In this document: positions 14,601 to 27,800 of the stretch, piece by piece
How positions within the stretch are numbered: the stretch's first letter is position 1
Layout: each line of letters begins with the position of its first letter
Source: Eudromia elegans
Taxonomy: Eukaryota; Chordata; Aves; Tinamiformes; Tinamidae
Assembly (NCBI GenBank): GCA_003342815.1
Contig: PTEX01000205.1
Span: 1,229,619 to 1,293,618 of the forward strand
Reading direction: 5' to 3'
DNA: 64,000 bases
Translations under genes and position numbers: made by a program
The notes under the pieces: model-generated
Told to the model about the DNA's origin: nothing
Databases searched by the model: none
Seen by the model: only the letters and a program-made list of their open reading frames with translations

Positions 14601-15640
14601 TAACTTCAGCTCCGTTTTTAAGCTCCCTGACACAGCAGTCAAAACTCTGCTAACATGATTTACAGTTAAATTAAACATAAAAACATTATCATTAAAATAA
14701 CTGTGATAAGGTTGAGACCTAATGCCACATACGCTTTCAAGAAGCGGCCAAGGATATAAACATTTTGGTCTACCGTGCCCAGCCAGTACAGAAATATAAC
14801 CATGTCCACTGTGCTTATGCAGCAACTATGAGCTGTAGGCTTTCAATAATTCATAAAATATTCCCTTTCTTCCAGTTGACTCCCTTTTTAGTACTTCCAC
14901 AATTATTCAGGCACTTTAACAGTTAATATTTTATTTCAAATGTAAAGCCCTGGTAACTTTTTCTGCGCCATTTCTATGTAATAACATTACAAGAAAGATC
15001 AGTTTTAGCTTGATTTTTTTAAGCTACTATACAGCCAGTAACACCAATCTATTATAAGGGCATAGTAATACAACATTGTAAGTAAAAAACAAAAAATACA
15101 CATTCACAGTTTTCTTGTAGCAGAAAACACTCCACTAAACACTTGTAATTTACAGTTTTATCAAAAGGTAGATGGGCAACATTAGATTCTCCCATTTTCA
15201 CACCTCACCAACCACCTGTGTTAATACCAAGGCACCAGTAGTATAACCAGTAGTATAGAAATCATTTCTAAAAAATACTTAATTAGGCCCACGCATATTT
15301 CAATGTCACCTCATGCAGGAAGATTTTCAAAACAGAAAAGCAAGAACCTGTACACCCATTTACTGTCACAAATTATCTTTTCACTAATATCTTAATAATA
15401 TCTTGGCTAGTATCCTTTGCATGTGGTAAAAATATGTTTCTCCACTCATGCTTTGTCAAAAAGTCTAGCACATAGTATATCCTTATTAAGTAGGAATGCC
15501 CCAGACTTGGAAATAAATTATTTCTTCCTTCCTCATAACTCAAATCTTTGCCCATTTTCAATAGGTGAAGTGTCTGGAACACTCATGGATATTATCAGCT
15601 AGAAAAACCTGGCATAATAATAAAATACTAACCTCTTGTA
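11601..15640. other. Intergenic, no gene seen
   Basis: AT-rich DNA, with AT-palindromic sequence near 12665-12705 (TATAATTATTATA). No coding exon or clear transposon. Confidence 0.6.
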
Positions 15641-15649
15641 AGCATTTTT

Positions 15650-15800
15650 CATCAAAGCATTTTACAGGTGGTGTCATCATTCCCATTTCCTCTAATAGGG
15701 GAACCAAGATGCAGATATGATAAAGATGACCTTCTTACATCAACATACATTAGCCAAGATCCCAGACAGTCTTTACCTTTTCTAAGCAAAAGCATAACTG
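15650..15800 (+). repeat. MIR/CORE-SINE-like remnant
   Basis: 'cattttacaggtgg', 'atcattcccattt' and 'aggggaaccaagatgcagatatgat' follow the order of the MIR segment 'ccccattttacagatggggaaactgaggcac...'. Heavily diverged. Confidence 0.4.
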
Positions 15801-17189
15801 GGAGTCATCAGATGAGAATAAATGCTAAGAAAAGCTCCATATATACTTAAGATTTGAGCCAAGTATCGCAAAGGAAACAAGTGAAGTCAGGGAAGCCTCT
15901 CCAGGAGAAAGTAAAGACAGGAAGAGAGAATATCTTCCATGGGGCTCTGTTAATGAGTGATGAGGATGAGTACCAGTTCTGATGTATCCTCATGAGGAAG
16001 ACACATGATAGCTCTCTACAACTCTCAAGCGTTGTCAGATGTTTCCCCACCCTTCCAGTAGTGCCCAGCTCATTGGCCAGACTTTATAAAACCCCTATCT
16101 TTACTAGCAGATAATATTTTTCTGGCCCCTTCAGATTTCCACAGCCTAACCTAAGCACCAGGCCTTTCAGCATTAATATCACCACAGCAACGCTGAAGGA
16201 CCCCACGCAAAGAGGGTCCTGCTTTAGTGCACTGCATGTTTATGCTCTTATCTGTGCTTTGGAAGTCTTGGAAAAAGACCTGAAAAATTATCCTAAATCT
16301 GCTTCCTGATCAAACCAAGAACTATTACATCATCTTTCCCCACTTTTCAGCATACAAATTCCCCTTCAAGTTCCTTCAACGGCTTCCTCTTCACCTTTTG
16401 TATCCTATTCCAGTATTTCATCTTCACTTCAAGGCACTGCACTCCACCAGTCCTTCCTGTGTGTCAGCCCTCCTTTCCTCATAGTAAACCTCCTGCTGGC
16501 TGAGCTCTTCTCATACTGCTCTTCCTAATGCCTCTTCATAACCTCCTCTCATGATTTTTCTTAAATGCTGCCACTTTTACACAGAAAAAAAAAAATCTCT
16601 TCCAGCCCTTGAGCCCCAACTACCCTTTCTTTACTGAATTGTTTCTATAAAAAAAGTCCTTTTCAAACCTTAGGTTTAGATGTATACTGCAAAAGGATAG
16701 TTGTAGGAGGGTTTTTTTGGTGTCTGTTGGTGAGAACTGGGCTCGGTACACAGTTTAAAAAACAGAAATTTTAGAAGTACTCAATTTATGAAATACACTG
16801 AAAACTAAAGGTAGGGAATGAAAGTCAGGATAATACTTCAGGAAAAAGTAACTAGCAACTGTCATGAAACTGCATTGCAAATATGCAGACAGAGGCAAAT
16901 GAATGCGTGCAAGAAAAGAAAAAGAAAAGAAGAAAAGGACCTTAGCTCCTTATATGGTTGGCTTTAAGCCACTACCACTCAGACACGAAATCTTGGAGTT
17001 ATGGTGGTTCCCTGAAAACATCAGCTGAATGCTTGGCCATGCTCAAAATGTTCATTCAAATGTTAGAATTAATCAAGAATGCAACCTAAAACAAAAGTAG
17101 AAGACATCTATTGTGCCACAGTGCAAATCCATGCTTCTCTGACACCGTGTACACTTGTGTGTACCTTTAAGCTCTCCATTTAAAAAAAA
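15801..17189. other. Intergenic; pyrimidine-rich, possible old L2-like fragment
   Basis: The plus strand of 16320-16560 is rich in 'cttcctcttcacc'-type words resembling the 3' part of L2 LINEs, but divergence is too high to be firm. No gene is seen. Confidence 0.35.
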
Positions 17190-17712
17190 AAAAAAAGATT
17201 TTTCAAATTGGAAGAGATTCAGAGAAAGGCATTGAGGAAGAATGGTATCCATATTGGGAACAGCTGAGCAGGTTTGGACTTTTCATCATAGAGAAGAGCT
17301 CAGGGGAAAATGATAGAGGACTGCAAGAGCATGAGGAGTTGTGATGGTAGTACACGGGGAGAGTGGTTGTTCATTGCCTTTTCCAATACAAGAAACAGAG
17401 GCCGTCAGATGAAGCTGATCCAAGTTCAAGATCAATAAATGTTTCCTCACTCATATATAGCAGAATTATACAAAGGCTTGCCAAAAGATGTTGTAGAAGC
17501 AAAACTTACCGAGTTCAAGGGCAGGCCTGGTAAGTGCTTGCAGGGGAAATCTACAGAGAGTTATTAAACAGACAAGACACAATGGGCTCCGAGTCTCTGA
17601 GGTTAGAGACCGATGGAAATATTTTATACATTTGTCTTGTGTATATATCTTCCACTGACATCCAATTCTGGCCACTCTTGGAAACAGAGCCTTGGCTAAA
17701 CAAGTTCCCAGC
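17190..17712 (+). repeat. Ancient CR1 LINE 3' fragment
   Basis: The words of a CR1 3' region appear in order: 'attcagagaaaggcat', 'agcaggtttggacttttcatcatagagaagag', 'gaaaatgatagagg', 'caatacaagaaacagaggccgtcagatgaa', 'gatgttgtagaagcaaaact...gagttcaa' and 'ccactcttggaaacagagccttggctaa'. It is strongly diverged, so the insertion is old. It is 5'-truncated, which is usual for CR1. Confidence 0.75.
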
Positions 17713-18136
17713 CCAAAATAGTACAGTGGCTCTTATGAAATCTTTCCTGAACATTTTAACCAAAATATACAGGACATTTCATGTTTCTGAGCAATATCTT
17801 GTCTTTAAAGAGCATAATCACAAGCAGAGAAAGGAGCGAGGGTGATACTTCATCAGGCTGTTCTGTGATCCAAGGATGACAAGATTTTAATAGCAGGAGG
17901 CAAACTCAGAATATAAATCGGTTTAGAGATAATGTCACATGTACAAGACTGCTTATCTAAAGCACTCCTGTATGCTAGATCCAATTTGAGCTTTACATAA
18001 AGGCAGACTGGCTCTCCCTCAATTTTATAATGGATTACACTCAGGATCATTCCAAGACATACTGATTCTAGTTGAACAAGCCTTGGCCCTGAGGGAGGAA
18101 GGTCTGAGACTCCACTTACCCTATGTCTTTAAAAGC

Positions 18137-18169
18137 ATATCCAAGAGATACCCAAGAGATATCCAAGAG
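18137..18169. repeat. 11-bp tandem repeat, three units
   Basis: Units ATATCCAAGAG, ATACCCAAGAG and ATATCCAAGAG are adjacent, with one mismatch in the middle unit. Confidence 0.9.
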
Positions 18170-21100
18170 TGTAATAAGGTACTCTGAATAATCCCTTTAA
18201 AACTTTTGTCCAGTAAACAAGACTAGGTCAATATCAAGAGCCTTGTCTTTTCTTGGTGTCTGCCTCTTAAGTGAGGAAGTACCAGCTCCCTTTCTTGTTA
18301 CATATATTAGCAAGGCATTCTGTCAGGGATTAATAATGAATAATCCAGTGATAAATTATAGCCAGAGAATCTGGAATAGATTTCATGGGATGATGAGACT
18401 TTGGCTTACTTACACACAACACTTGGAACATCTCCGGTGTCAATGATTAACACTTCACTGAGTATTCTGAATACATAGGGTATTTCATAGGCAATAGCTG
18501 ACCTTAATGAGGGCAAAAGATAAGTGGGCTTTTTAAATCTTAGGAGAAAAAGTGGCCTGGGAAGCTTTCAACCATGGCAATATCCTGAGTCAACACATTG
18601 TCTCTGCAGAAGCAGAACTTCTTACAAAAAAACCTCTGCGAGATGACAAAATACCATTAATAACTAGATCGTATACTCTTCTTTGGCACATACATATTTA
18701 GAACCGACTTGGAGCATGTGTGTTGTTGTGGCAACGTAAACACATCCAGACCTTCACTGCAATACACACCTGTAAAGCTAAAAAAAAAAGTGTTAATTGG
18801 AAGCTATTCAAGTATGACACATTGTACCAGCCTCTAAATATATTGCAGAACACAGGTGAGGCTTTTCTCAGAGAGACCTCTTATTACGTAGTCAAGGAGC
18901 ACATAGCTACTAAAAAGAGCTGCTAAACAAGAATAACATTTCCTTAAAAAAAAAAATATATATATAAGCAATCCTTCCTCAAAGGGTGCTATTTGGAGGG
19001 ATCCTGCTGAACAAGCCTGTGACATCATCTCTGTGGACCATGGGAGAGAGCTGATTCATATTGCAACAATAGAAGAGTTACTACCAGAAGAAGAATGGAT
19101 GTATCTAAATAAAGGCTAAAATATGCAGATAATTTCTGAAATACATTAGAAGCAAAACATGCAACATCTAAGCATACTGCAACATTCAAAATGAGGTGCT
19201 GCTTTGCATTAGTATTTTACATTGAAGTAGAACTTCTTATCCAGACCAATGCCTACATCCTCAGGTAAGTTATCATGGTAAACCCTGGAAAACCCTAGGG
19301 CAGATACCAGCAGCCCAAAAGTGATGGGAGAAAAAGATGTCCGAGGCTCAAATCAATGCAGTCAACACTTGTTCTTGGAGAAGGTGCTAAAATATCAACG
19401 CTGTCCGTGTGGAATGATTTCTGGGTTTTAATCACACAGAATTTTGACACAAATTCTTTGAATCAGAGGTAACAAGTCCACCCTGAGCCAAACATCGATA
19501 AACTCTCTTAAAGAGATACAGGTGTCTAGGGAGAATAACCAGTCCTACCTTCCAAACTGCATTCAAATGAAAAAATAAGCTTTAAAAAAAGAATGTTGCA
19601 GATATGAGGGCCATATATTCTTTTTAACAATCGAGCCTGCCCTCCTGCATATACCCAGACAATAAGATTTCCTCTGGCATCTCACACCCCTCCACCGAAC
19701 TTGATCTGTTGTGCTTGGCTAAAGCCCATCTTCCATTCACTGGTTTCCCTTTTCAGCCCAACCAGATAAGCTTTCCTACTGCCCTGAGTAAAGATCGCAT
19801 TGCCAGGGGAGAGCATAGTGAGGTTCTATTAAACGTAAAAAGAATAAAAGAAATAGAAAAAGCACCCTGCTTCCCAAGAGAAATATAAAAGGCCTTCCTT
19901 TTCTCACTCAGTGTTCAAAAGAAAACAGGAATATTAAGTATTTATTCTTTTCAACTAGTTACCTCGGTTTGGGTCTTCCCAGAGCTGCCCCAACTTTCCT
20001 CCCCCTCCCTGAATCACTACAGGATTTAGAGCTACCCTGTGGTACCCCCCTTTATAGACCGGCGGGTGAATCAATTAAATCCCCACAGCTGGCTACCCTG
20101 AAAATCCCTGCACTCGGTTCAGGCAGCTGTGGCCCTCCTTCTAGCAAAAGGGAGAAAATTAACTCCTTCCCTACCCTCTCCTGCATGGGGTTTACCTATA
20201 GCATTACATACAGCACACTCACCTACAAAGCACCTTAACTCTCGAATAAAATGAAAGGGGGAAAAATATACCTAAATCCCTATTTTTTTATCTTTTTTGT
20301 TTTGTTTTGTCTTTTTTTTTTTTTTCCTACATAGACCTAATCTATTAATTTTCATCAAGAAACTAAATTTGATAAATAGATAACATTATAAAAGGAAAAT
20401 GTAATTAGCGTGTAGCCTGGGTAGATGTAAACTTACTGGTACCCAGGAGTAATAGCAGTTTATGTGAAAACTAGAATGTTACTATAATTATGAAAATGAA
20501 TGTATAATTTATGCACAGAGGATGGAAAATATGCAAGGTGTGTAGGGGATATGATTATATTACATTTTCTTGTTTCTATTGATAGATGATAAATCTTTAG
20601 AATATGCTCAAACTGTGCATTAGTCTGCATGATTTTTGGAGGGCCGTGATTTCTGATAAAGTTTTTTTTTCTTTTGTTTTTAATTAAACTCCGTTTTACA
20701 ACAGCAGCCCTTCCTCTGCTTTATTATGCCAAAGAAGCATATGGAAATATAAACTCTGAGATGTTACTGATTTATTTTGATGTTGGAGCATTTTGCTCTT
20801 GTGTAAACATTTCTTGTGACATGAATATGGATAGTTTCAAATCTTAGAAGAGTTCATTACTAAAGGTAGCATATGTTTTTGACTCCTGAACCATGAGGGA
20901 AATGAGAACACCCAGCTTGCCAAACAGTAAATTGTAAACAGTTGGTACACCCCTAAGCAAAAGACTGAAATAATTACTGTATCTGTGTTTTAGAGTAGCC
21001 AACTCGTTTTTATGTCTCATTTTTGTTGTTTTTTTTTCCTTTCATTTTGCTGATTTAATGCTTTTCTGCGAGGTTTGTAGATGCAGACTAAATATCTACT

Positions 21101-21800
21101 CCGGGCCTGCAGCGTCGTGATTCTGAGTGTGCAGATGTCAGTGTGGATTCATGGGTTCTCAGACAGCCTACGACCACGTACAAAAGTCTGCGCTGAAGGA
21201 GGCAGTCAGATGTTTCGCTCCCAGAGCTAGCCATAAAACACGTATCTGTTAGCATCCACGGGCTCCATCTCGCGCTGTGCCGGGCTTCTCCACCCCACTG
21301 AGGAGTTCTGAATCCTTTCCCCACTCCGCCTGTCATGAGAAACTGGGGCCACTAGCTACCCTGGCACACTTGCAGAACTCCTAAGAACAAGGCCAGAGCT
21401 GAGTGACACGGATAGTTATTTCGTGTGTCATGTGTAAATTCTTCCGGAGATTTTCCAGGGAGCCTGGCATCCCCGTGTTCCCACCTCCCATGGATTTTCC
21501 CTAACAAATGCTTCAGCTCATGCTGGAATTGTCTCCCTATTCTGCCTTGACATGCAAGTCTTTGCTCTACTGTGCTTGGGGACACCCACACACAAATACC
21601 TGTCCCCAAGAGTCTCCTCTGTCCTCTGTGAGATGAAGAAGAGCTGGGAAGTCACAGAGGTAGTTGGTCCAAGACACACAGACATGACAGCCTCAAACAC
21701 AGTCACAACCTTGGACCCCAGCTTACAAAGGCAGTGGGGAGTCTAACTTGAGGTTCACCCTTCAAGGCTTCCAGTCCCCAGCCATAGTAGAATTATATCA

Positions 21801-21822
21801 TTTTTCTTTCTTTCTTTCTTTT
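21801..21822. repeat. (TTTC)n microsatellite
   Basis: Short run of about four TTTC units. Confidence 0.85.
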
Positions 21823-21989
21823 GGAAGATGGATTATTTAAGGATTTAGTTGTAGCTGCAATTGTGGACTTGGAGGAAGCACAGATATGCATATAAATGTA
21901 CAAGATGAAAATGCAGGGGAGAAAGCTGCCCAGTCACCCAGTGACTGCCTCTGGGTTGCACTCAGCAGTCCTGATACGTTTGTCCTGGG

Positions 21990-22140
21990 CATCAGCATTT
22001 AAAGAAGATCTTAAGCGCTTATCTGTCTGCAGGGATCTGGGTCAAGTGATTTGCCTAGGTCCAAGCGGGTTGACAGCATGGCCAGGATTAGAAGCCCTGG
22101 ATCCTGAGTCATGTCTTGTTGTTTTCTATAGTGTGCGGTG
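21990..22140 (+). repeat. MIR/CORE-SINE-like remnant
   Basis: 'gtcaagtgatttgcctaggtcc', 'ggccaggattagaagccctgga' and 'tcctgagtc' follow the MIR-type order 'aagtgacttgcccaaggtcac...gccaggattagaacccagg...cctgactc'. The 168-codon plus-strand frame across this region is therefore not a gene. Confidence 0.6.
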
Positions 22141-24690
22141 TAACCTCCTCAATGCGGAAACCAGAAAAACCACGTCCACGACATATACTGGTCACAGACA
22201 AGGCTTGAATTTAAGGAGCCCCTGCTCTGTGCATAACTCCATAAGTACGCATGGGCGCAGAGTTAAGAAGAGCAAAAGCCCATCCAAAAACAAGACATTT
22301 CCTTATGCTTATCCCCGGCAGAGAAGAGAACAAGCAGCGTGCTGCAGATGTGACTGGCATTGTTTGATGCGTTCAATGGAAGTCAGGCAGGCATTAAGGT
22401 GAAGAGCAGAGAGTGAGAACAGGGACAGATCTACTGCTGAGCGGAGACGTCGGCAGCCCTGGGTGATGCCACACAGCCTCCTGGCATGTGGCTTTGTCCA
22501 TTGCCTGTCCCCCGACGCGTAGCACAGCTGCGCTCAGACCCAAGACCTTGTGGAGAACCAAACACATTCACATCACCGGTACCTGCCAAATATTCCTCCC
22601 GGCCTGGATCTGGATGCATTTACCAGAGTGGTGTTTCCTTACAAATATCAAGAAGAAGCACTTAGCGGGAGCAAGAAAACCTTGGCACACCCTCAGCACA
22701 TGCATAATCAAATCACTTTTCCTTAAAATTGGCTTGATGGTCTAACACCTGGATCTGGTTTCACATTAAGTACTTTTGAATAAAGGCAAATGGGCTCTCA
22801 GATTCAAGTTTGCAGCAATATACCAAGTCAGACATGTATCATAAACCTTTCACACAGCTCTAGAAAGAATTCCTTTTGTCCCTGAAAGAGTTATATATTT
22901 GGCAAATTCATCTCTTGTGTAATTTTATTGTCTTCCAGTGTAGTTACATGAAGGATGAATTAATCCTGTTACCAAATGATTTTTTACAAACAAATAATTG
23001 AGGCTCACTGAATGAGGAATAAATAGACTCTACTATTTAAAAGCCAAAGCGAGACAAAAACTGCTTCCCATATTAACTCCTTTAAATCTCTGCAAAAAAA
23101 AAAGTGTCAAAGGTCAGGAAATATAACACAACCCTGAACTGCAATGTTCCATGCTCTTTCAGCAAAAGAAGGAACTCAAGTACTAGTGAAGGACAAGGAA
23201 TTGATCAAGCAGCAACAAGTTCATTCTTCTGACATATAAAGAGTAGAACATAGCTCCTTTGTTCCACATTTGTTCCATGCAGTTATCAACCAGAATTTAC
23301 TTAGGCTTTCATTCAAGTGTCATTGTGTGGACTTATTCAAAGAGTAGGGACAGAGCAATGGCACGGAGATAACTGCCACATTTCTCTCTATCTCATCCAC
23401 GCAGCATATGGACTCCATTAAATGTGATCCATCTCACGTTTTTAAATAAAATAAAACATTGAGCAGAAAAGAAGAGGAAAGAAACATTTTAAGGGAAATA
23501 AGGTGGGTGTAAAATGTCACAAAGTGAACGGCAGCGAACGTTGCATTCTCTTAGGTATTGCGAGTTTGAAACGTCCTCAGAAAGCATCCAGCACTGTTTG
23601 AACTATGTTGGAATTACCTGAGTACAACAGATTTTATCACACTAGGTAACATTTGAGTGGCAGTTCAGGCCAAAATTAATTCTACTTAATGGGTACAGAA
23701 TAAGCATAGCATAAGGAGTGATCTTAAGAGAGCTTGTTCATCTCTGAACATTTGGTGATGTATTTTTTTTGATCGCAGAACCTTCACCCTGCTTTAGCTC
23801 CTTTATTCTAGCTGCTCTTTTGGATAGCTCCAGTATCTTCTCTCTGTACATTTTAATAACTTGCAGAGAAAGTCTTTCTTTTGATTCATCCCTATTGCTA
23901 ATTACATGGTACAAATTACATCACTGCCCTGTATATCACAAAAGTATAGTGCAGTTTACTATATCTGAGGTGGCTGGCACTAGGGCAGGACTGCCCTGCT
24001 CAGAGCAATCCACCACGACAGGAGGAGAAAGTAACCTCAAGAACCTGAGGAAGAGTCCGATTGTTGCTCATCATCATCTTCATCATCATCATCATCTTTC
24101 CTCATCATCTGAACTCCTTGTGTTTCACTGGTTCTAAATGTCTCTGGTATTGCTCAATTTCTAGCAATAGAGACCAGGCTGTGGGACACCTCGCTCACAC
24201 AGCTCCATTCTGGAGAAAGGTGGTAAAAGCTGGCATAGCAGAAAGGCTCATTTGGACAGTGTTTTTGTGGGGCTTTTCTTCCAGTTAGAGCAGGAAGATC
24301 TATCCAGTCCCCTGGTGTCTGCCTTGAAGGAATTTTTCATCTTCTTTAAAATTCGTTGTTCGCTGTTCTCCCTCCAGGGTTTCTGATTCTATCCTCAGTA
24401 TAGTGTATATGTTCTCTGTATACTATAATTATCCCATGTCCTCCCCTCTGTCTTTCTGGACTTGGTCACAGCCCTTGCTTACTCCTTTTGCTTTGCTGCC
24501 AACCAACTTTAAAGAACGTTTCAGCATTTGTATCTCCCTGGGGAAAGCAAGCAGGACTGTGGCCTTACCCTACTTTTACTGACCTCTATTCACATGCTCC
24601 ATGGTCCCTTCCAGCCTCTTCACTCAGAATTCTTTCACATCTGTCCCTTCATGCCTCATCTCCTCACTTGCTGTTAAGAAATTTTCTGTT
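22141..24690. other. Intergenic, no gene seen
   Basis: AT-rich DNA. The plus strand at 24360-24680 is pyrimidine-rich and weakly L2-like. An ATC microsatellite lies at 24068-24110. Confidence 0.55.
24068..24110. repeat. (ATC)n microsatellite, interrupted
   Basis: Repeated cat/atc triplets with two interruptions. They encode His/Ile runs in spurious frames. Confidence 0.9.
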
Positions 24691-24699
24691 TTATAAGTA

Positions 24700-24815
24700 G
24701 GAAAGTCTAGAGAGAGCAAGTGATTCGCCCGAGAGCACACAGAGAGCTGAAACCAGTGTTCCTATGTCTTCAGTTTGTTGACTTTAAACTAGACTATTCT
24801 TTCCCTTGTCTATAC
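24700..24815 (+). repeat. MIR/CORE-SINE-like remnant
   Basis: 'gagagagcaagtgattcgcccgagagcacacagagagctgaaacc' aligns in order with the MIR core 'gaggttaagtgacttgcccaaggtcacacag...'. Confidence 0.6.
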
Positions 24816-27800
24816 ACTCACATTATCACATTTCTTCTGAAACACTTCTATTTTTAAATCTCAGATGAAAACTTTTCAATTCCCTTTTCCTTTTCTCTTT
24901 GCCACACAACTCATTTCCTTTTTATTCTTTTCTTTTTCTCTTCCTTTCTATTCTTTTTATTGGATCTAGGTTTCAAGGATAATTTTGTTGGTATTTCTTC
25001 CTTATTTCTGATTTTCTTACGTTCAGAGTACTCTATCTTCAGAGGCTGTTTTTCATTTTTGCCTCTTTGAGAGTCACTGTGGCAATCTGTGTAGAACATT
25101 CCTTCTTTTCTTTATCTGTCTCTCTGCAAAGCATTTTGCACTACTTTTCATGGACGATGCCTTTATATAAATAAATTAGATTCTGATTGTAAGGAAAATG
25201 AAGAGACTATAGCAAGCAAGCTCTGAGGACACTGGAAGCATCATAAGCAGTAAAATTTATTCTTTAGCCATTCTTAAGGAAAGAAAAAGAGAAAAAGAGA
25301 AAGAAAGAAAGAAAACCACACTATTTTTTGATATACAGAAAATAATTTGTGCCTTCTCATTGTACATAGTGTAAATAGTGGTAATTCAGTCTTTATAACT
25401 AGGTAGCCCAATTTGGGAAAACATTCAGAACAAGTACTTCAATAAGGAAATTCAGAGAGAGAAAGAGATAATCTGGAGTACTTTTCTTTGTCCTCATACA
25501 GATTTTAGCTTCCATATTATGCCTCATTAGATCCTGTCCTTTCAGGTATAGATGCTCAGCTGCTTCAGTGTCACTAATAAGAAAAGAAAATAATACTTAA
25601 ATCTATAACAGCTGCATAAGCCTCCCCTTAAACGAAATGCACTGTAGATATGTGAGCCTTCACTATTAAATATTTTCATCTGCTTATGTGATGTACACAT
25701 GTGGCAAGTTAGCAAAGTGTTAGCTTGCAATGCTTCCAGCCAGTCGTATATCTTATTTCTCCATGTGTTGTTGTCTTCTATCTTATGCACATCAATATAA
25801 TCTTTACTACCCATTTCCACTTTTTATAATGCTCCTAATATAAATCTACCTGAATGTTTGCATAGTAGGAAAAAAACAAAAAATGTGGATAGTATGTAGA
25901 TTTAGGCAGTTAGACAGTTAGATGGAGAAATCATTTTATGAAATATCCCTCCAATGAAGAAAGGTATTTGCTGTGCATTTGGTTTTGAAAGGTTTGGAAG
26001 GGTTTTTGGTCCCTTATGGTGGATTCTGTTATTTGAGAAATGAGCCAGCCCTGCTAACTCTCATACATAAAAAAACCCCCATACATTAGTGTCTTCCAGA
26101 TTGTAAAAGCTACTCACCCTGGCTGCAGCGCCTTGCACTGGGGGCCTGATGGGCTGCTCGAGGGCGGCAGAGCTTCTAAACCCCTTGGGCAGGAGGGACG
26201 CCTGTCACACCGCGCTCCTTCCTGCGGCCCACGGGAATGGTCTCTAGCATCCTGGGAGCATCGTCCTGCCTGCCTTGCACCCCTGCAGTTCACTGTGCAC
26301 AACCTCCGGAGGACACAGAGCGCGTTCTGAGCAGAGGAGCATAATCCTGACTGTAGAGACGCTGGCATCTGCACGTGTCCACAGCAGTCATTCATACCTG
26401 ACTTCTTGTCATCTGAATAGCCACCACCCACTCGTCGTTGCTACACAGAACCTATGGAGTACTGCAGGTTAGGATGATGGTTTAAGGATGTGAACCAGGA
26501 AAAGGAAGGACAGTAATCCTCTTCTTGTCAATCCAGCATAGATGATTAAAGCTGATTAAGGCTGGCAGGTCACTGGTGCACAAGCCTCTCTCATTTCTCA
26601 CAGAAGAACAGAAATGCCTGTCTTTTCTCATGCTGTCACTGAGTTTAATAAACAATATTACTTTTTTTCAGACCTGATCTCGCTTATTTATGGCACTTCT
26701 ACATCAAAATTTTAATTTGCCAGCATCCCCTACCCGTATACAACGATCCCTTGGAGATGATCACAGCAGTTCAGTAGCTCTGCTTCTATTGCAGTGAGCA
26801 AGGAGGGACTTTCACGCAGGGGCTGGTCTCGGAGCTGATGACACAGGCACAGTGGCCTGTCCTATTCCTTCATGCCTATTAGCACTCACAGAGCAGACTG
26901 TGTTTCCTGACACAGTACAGCAATTATCAAGTTCTGCTCTTCATATGTGGACCACAGTGAATTTGAACCAACTCCAGCAAAACATAAAGACAGCTTCTCT
27001 GGATTTCCATATGTGATGGAATATAATTTGACCTGTGTGGCCCACAATTTCTACTCCCTAATCATGAAAAAAAAAAACCTTGAAAAATCATTAGGTAAAG
27101 CTGTATGCAAACCTGTTAACTTTTTGCTCCCATTATTATGACAAATTCAGACAGTCTTCGATAGGTACAAATCATTGAAGGACAGCATGTCCTATAGATA
27201 GTGCTCTAGTGTTATAACAGTTCCCTTTGAGAAGGCCGCAGTTTAGACAGAGCTCTGAGGTGGCCTTGCCTAGATCTATTTCTTATAGCCAGCCAGCATA
27301 AGACAAGAGAATCTTTAAATAAGAAAGCCAAATATTATTACAATATAAATTAGAAAGTTTAACTTTTCGTATGAAGATACATGCAGATAAAACAAACGCT
27401 ATCATAGATATCTAAGGTAGTAAGACTACTATATCCAAACTCAGACTTCTATATAACACTGATGGATTGTTCACAGGCAGAGATCAAATAGAAACTCTGA
27501 CTTCAGCAGAGAACTTTGAGTGTTGGGTACAGAGCCATTCATAACTAGAAACCATAAAGTCAATTTAGGATATATTTTTCATCTTAAACATATAAAAATT
27601 TTAGTCCGCATGTGTGAATATACTGTCTTCTCATGTGTGGTTTTGTTCCGGTGTGCTCAGATACACATCTTCAGCAGTTCTGCAAAAACGTAAATTCAGC
27701 CACGTCCCAGTGGCTTACCATGTTTCTCCTATTAATAACCAACAGTTGTAAGAGTTACCCATGTGTTTTTTGTCAATCTTCAGATTTCTAGGATTACCTG

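Larger units (their letters stand above)
17713..21985. other. Intergenic, no gene seen
   Basis: AT-rich DNA with short homopolymers near 18781, 18946 and 20314. It holds an 11-bp tandem repeat (listed separately) and a slightly GC-richer part at 19640-20240. No coding exon is supported. Confidence 0.6.

Noticed and set aside
16320..16560. Possible L2 LINE fragment
   Set aside because: Only pyrimidine-rich word similarity; too diverged to call as a feature without an alignment.
17534..17845. Possible small genes on both strands
   Set aside because: The region is the 3' end of an old CR1 and its flank; the frames are remnants.
21896..22402. 168-codon plus-strand frame
   Set aside because: It overlaps a MIR-like remnant and has no protein similarity I recognise.
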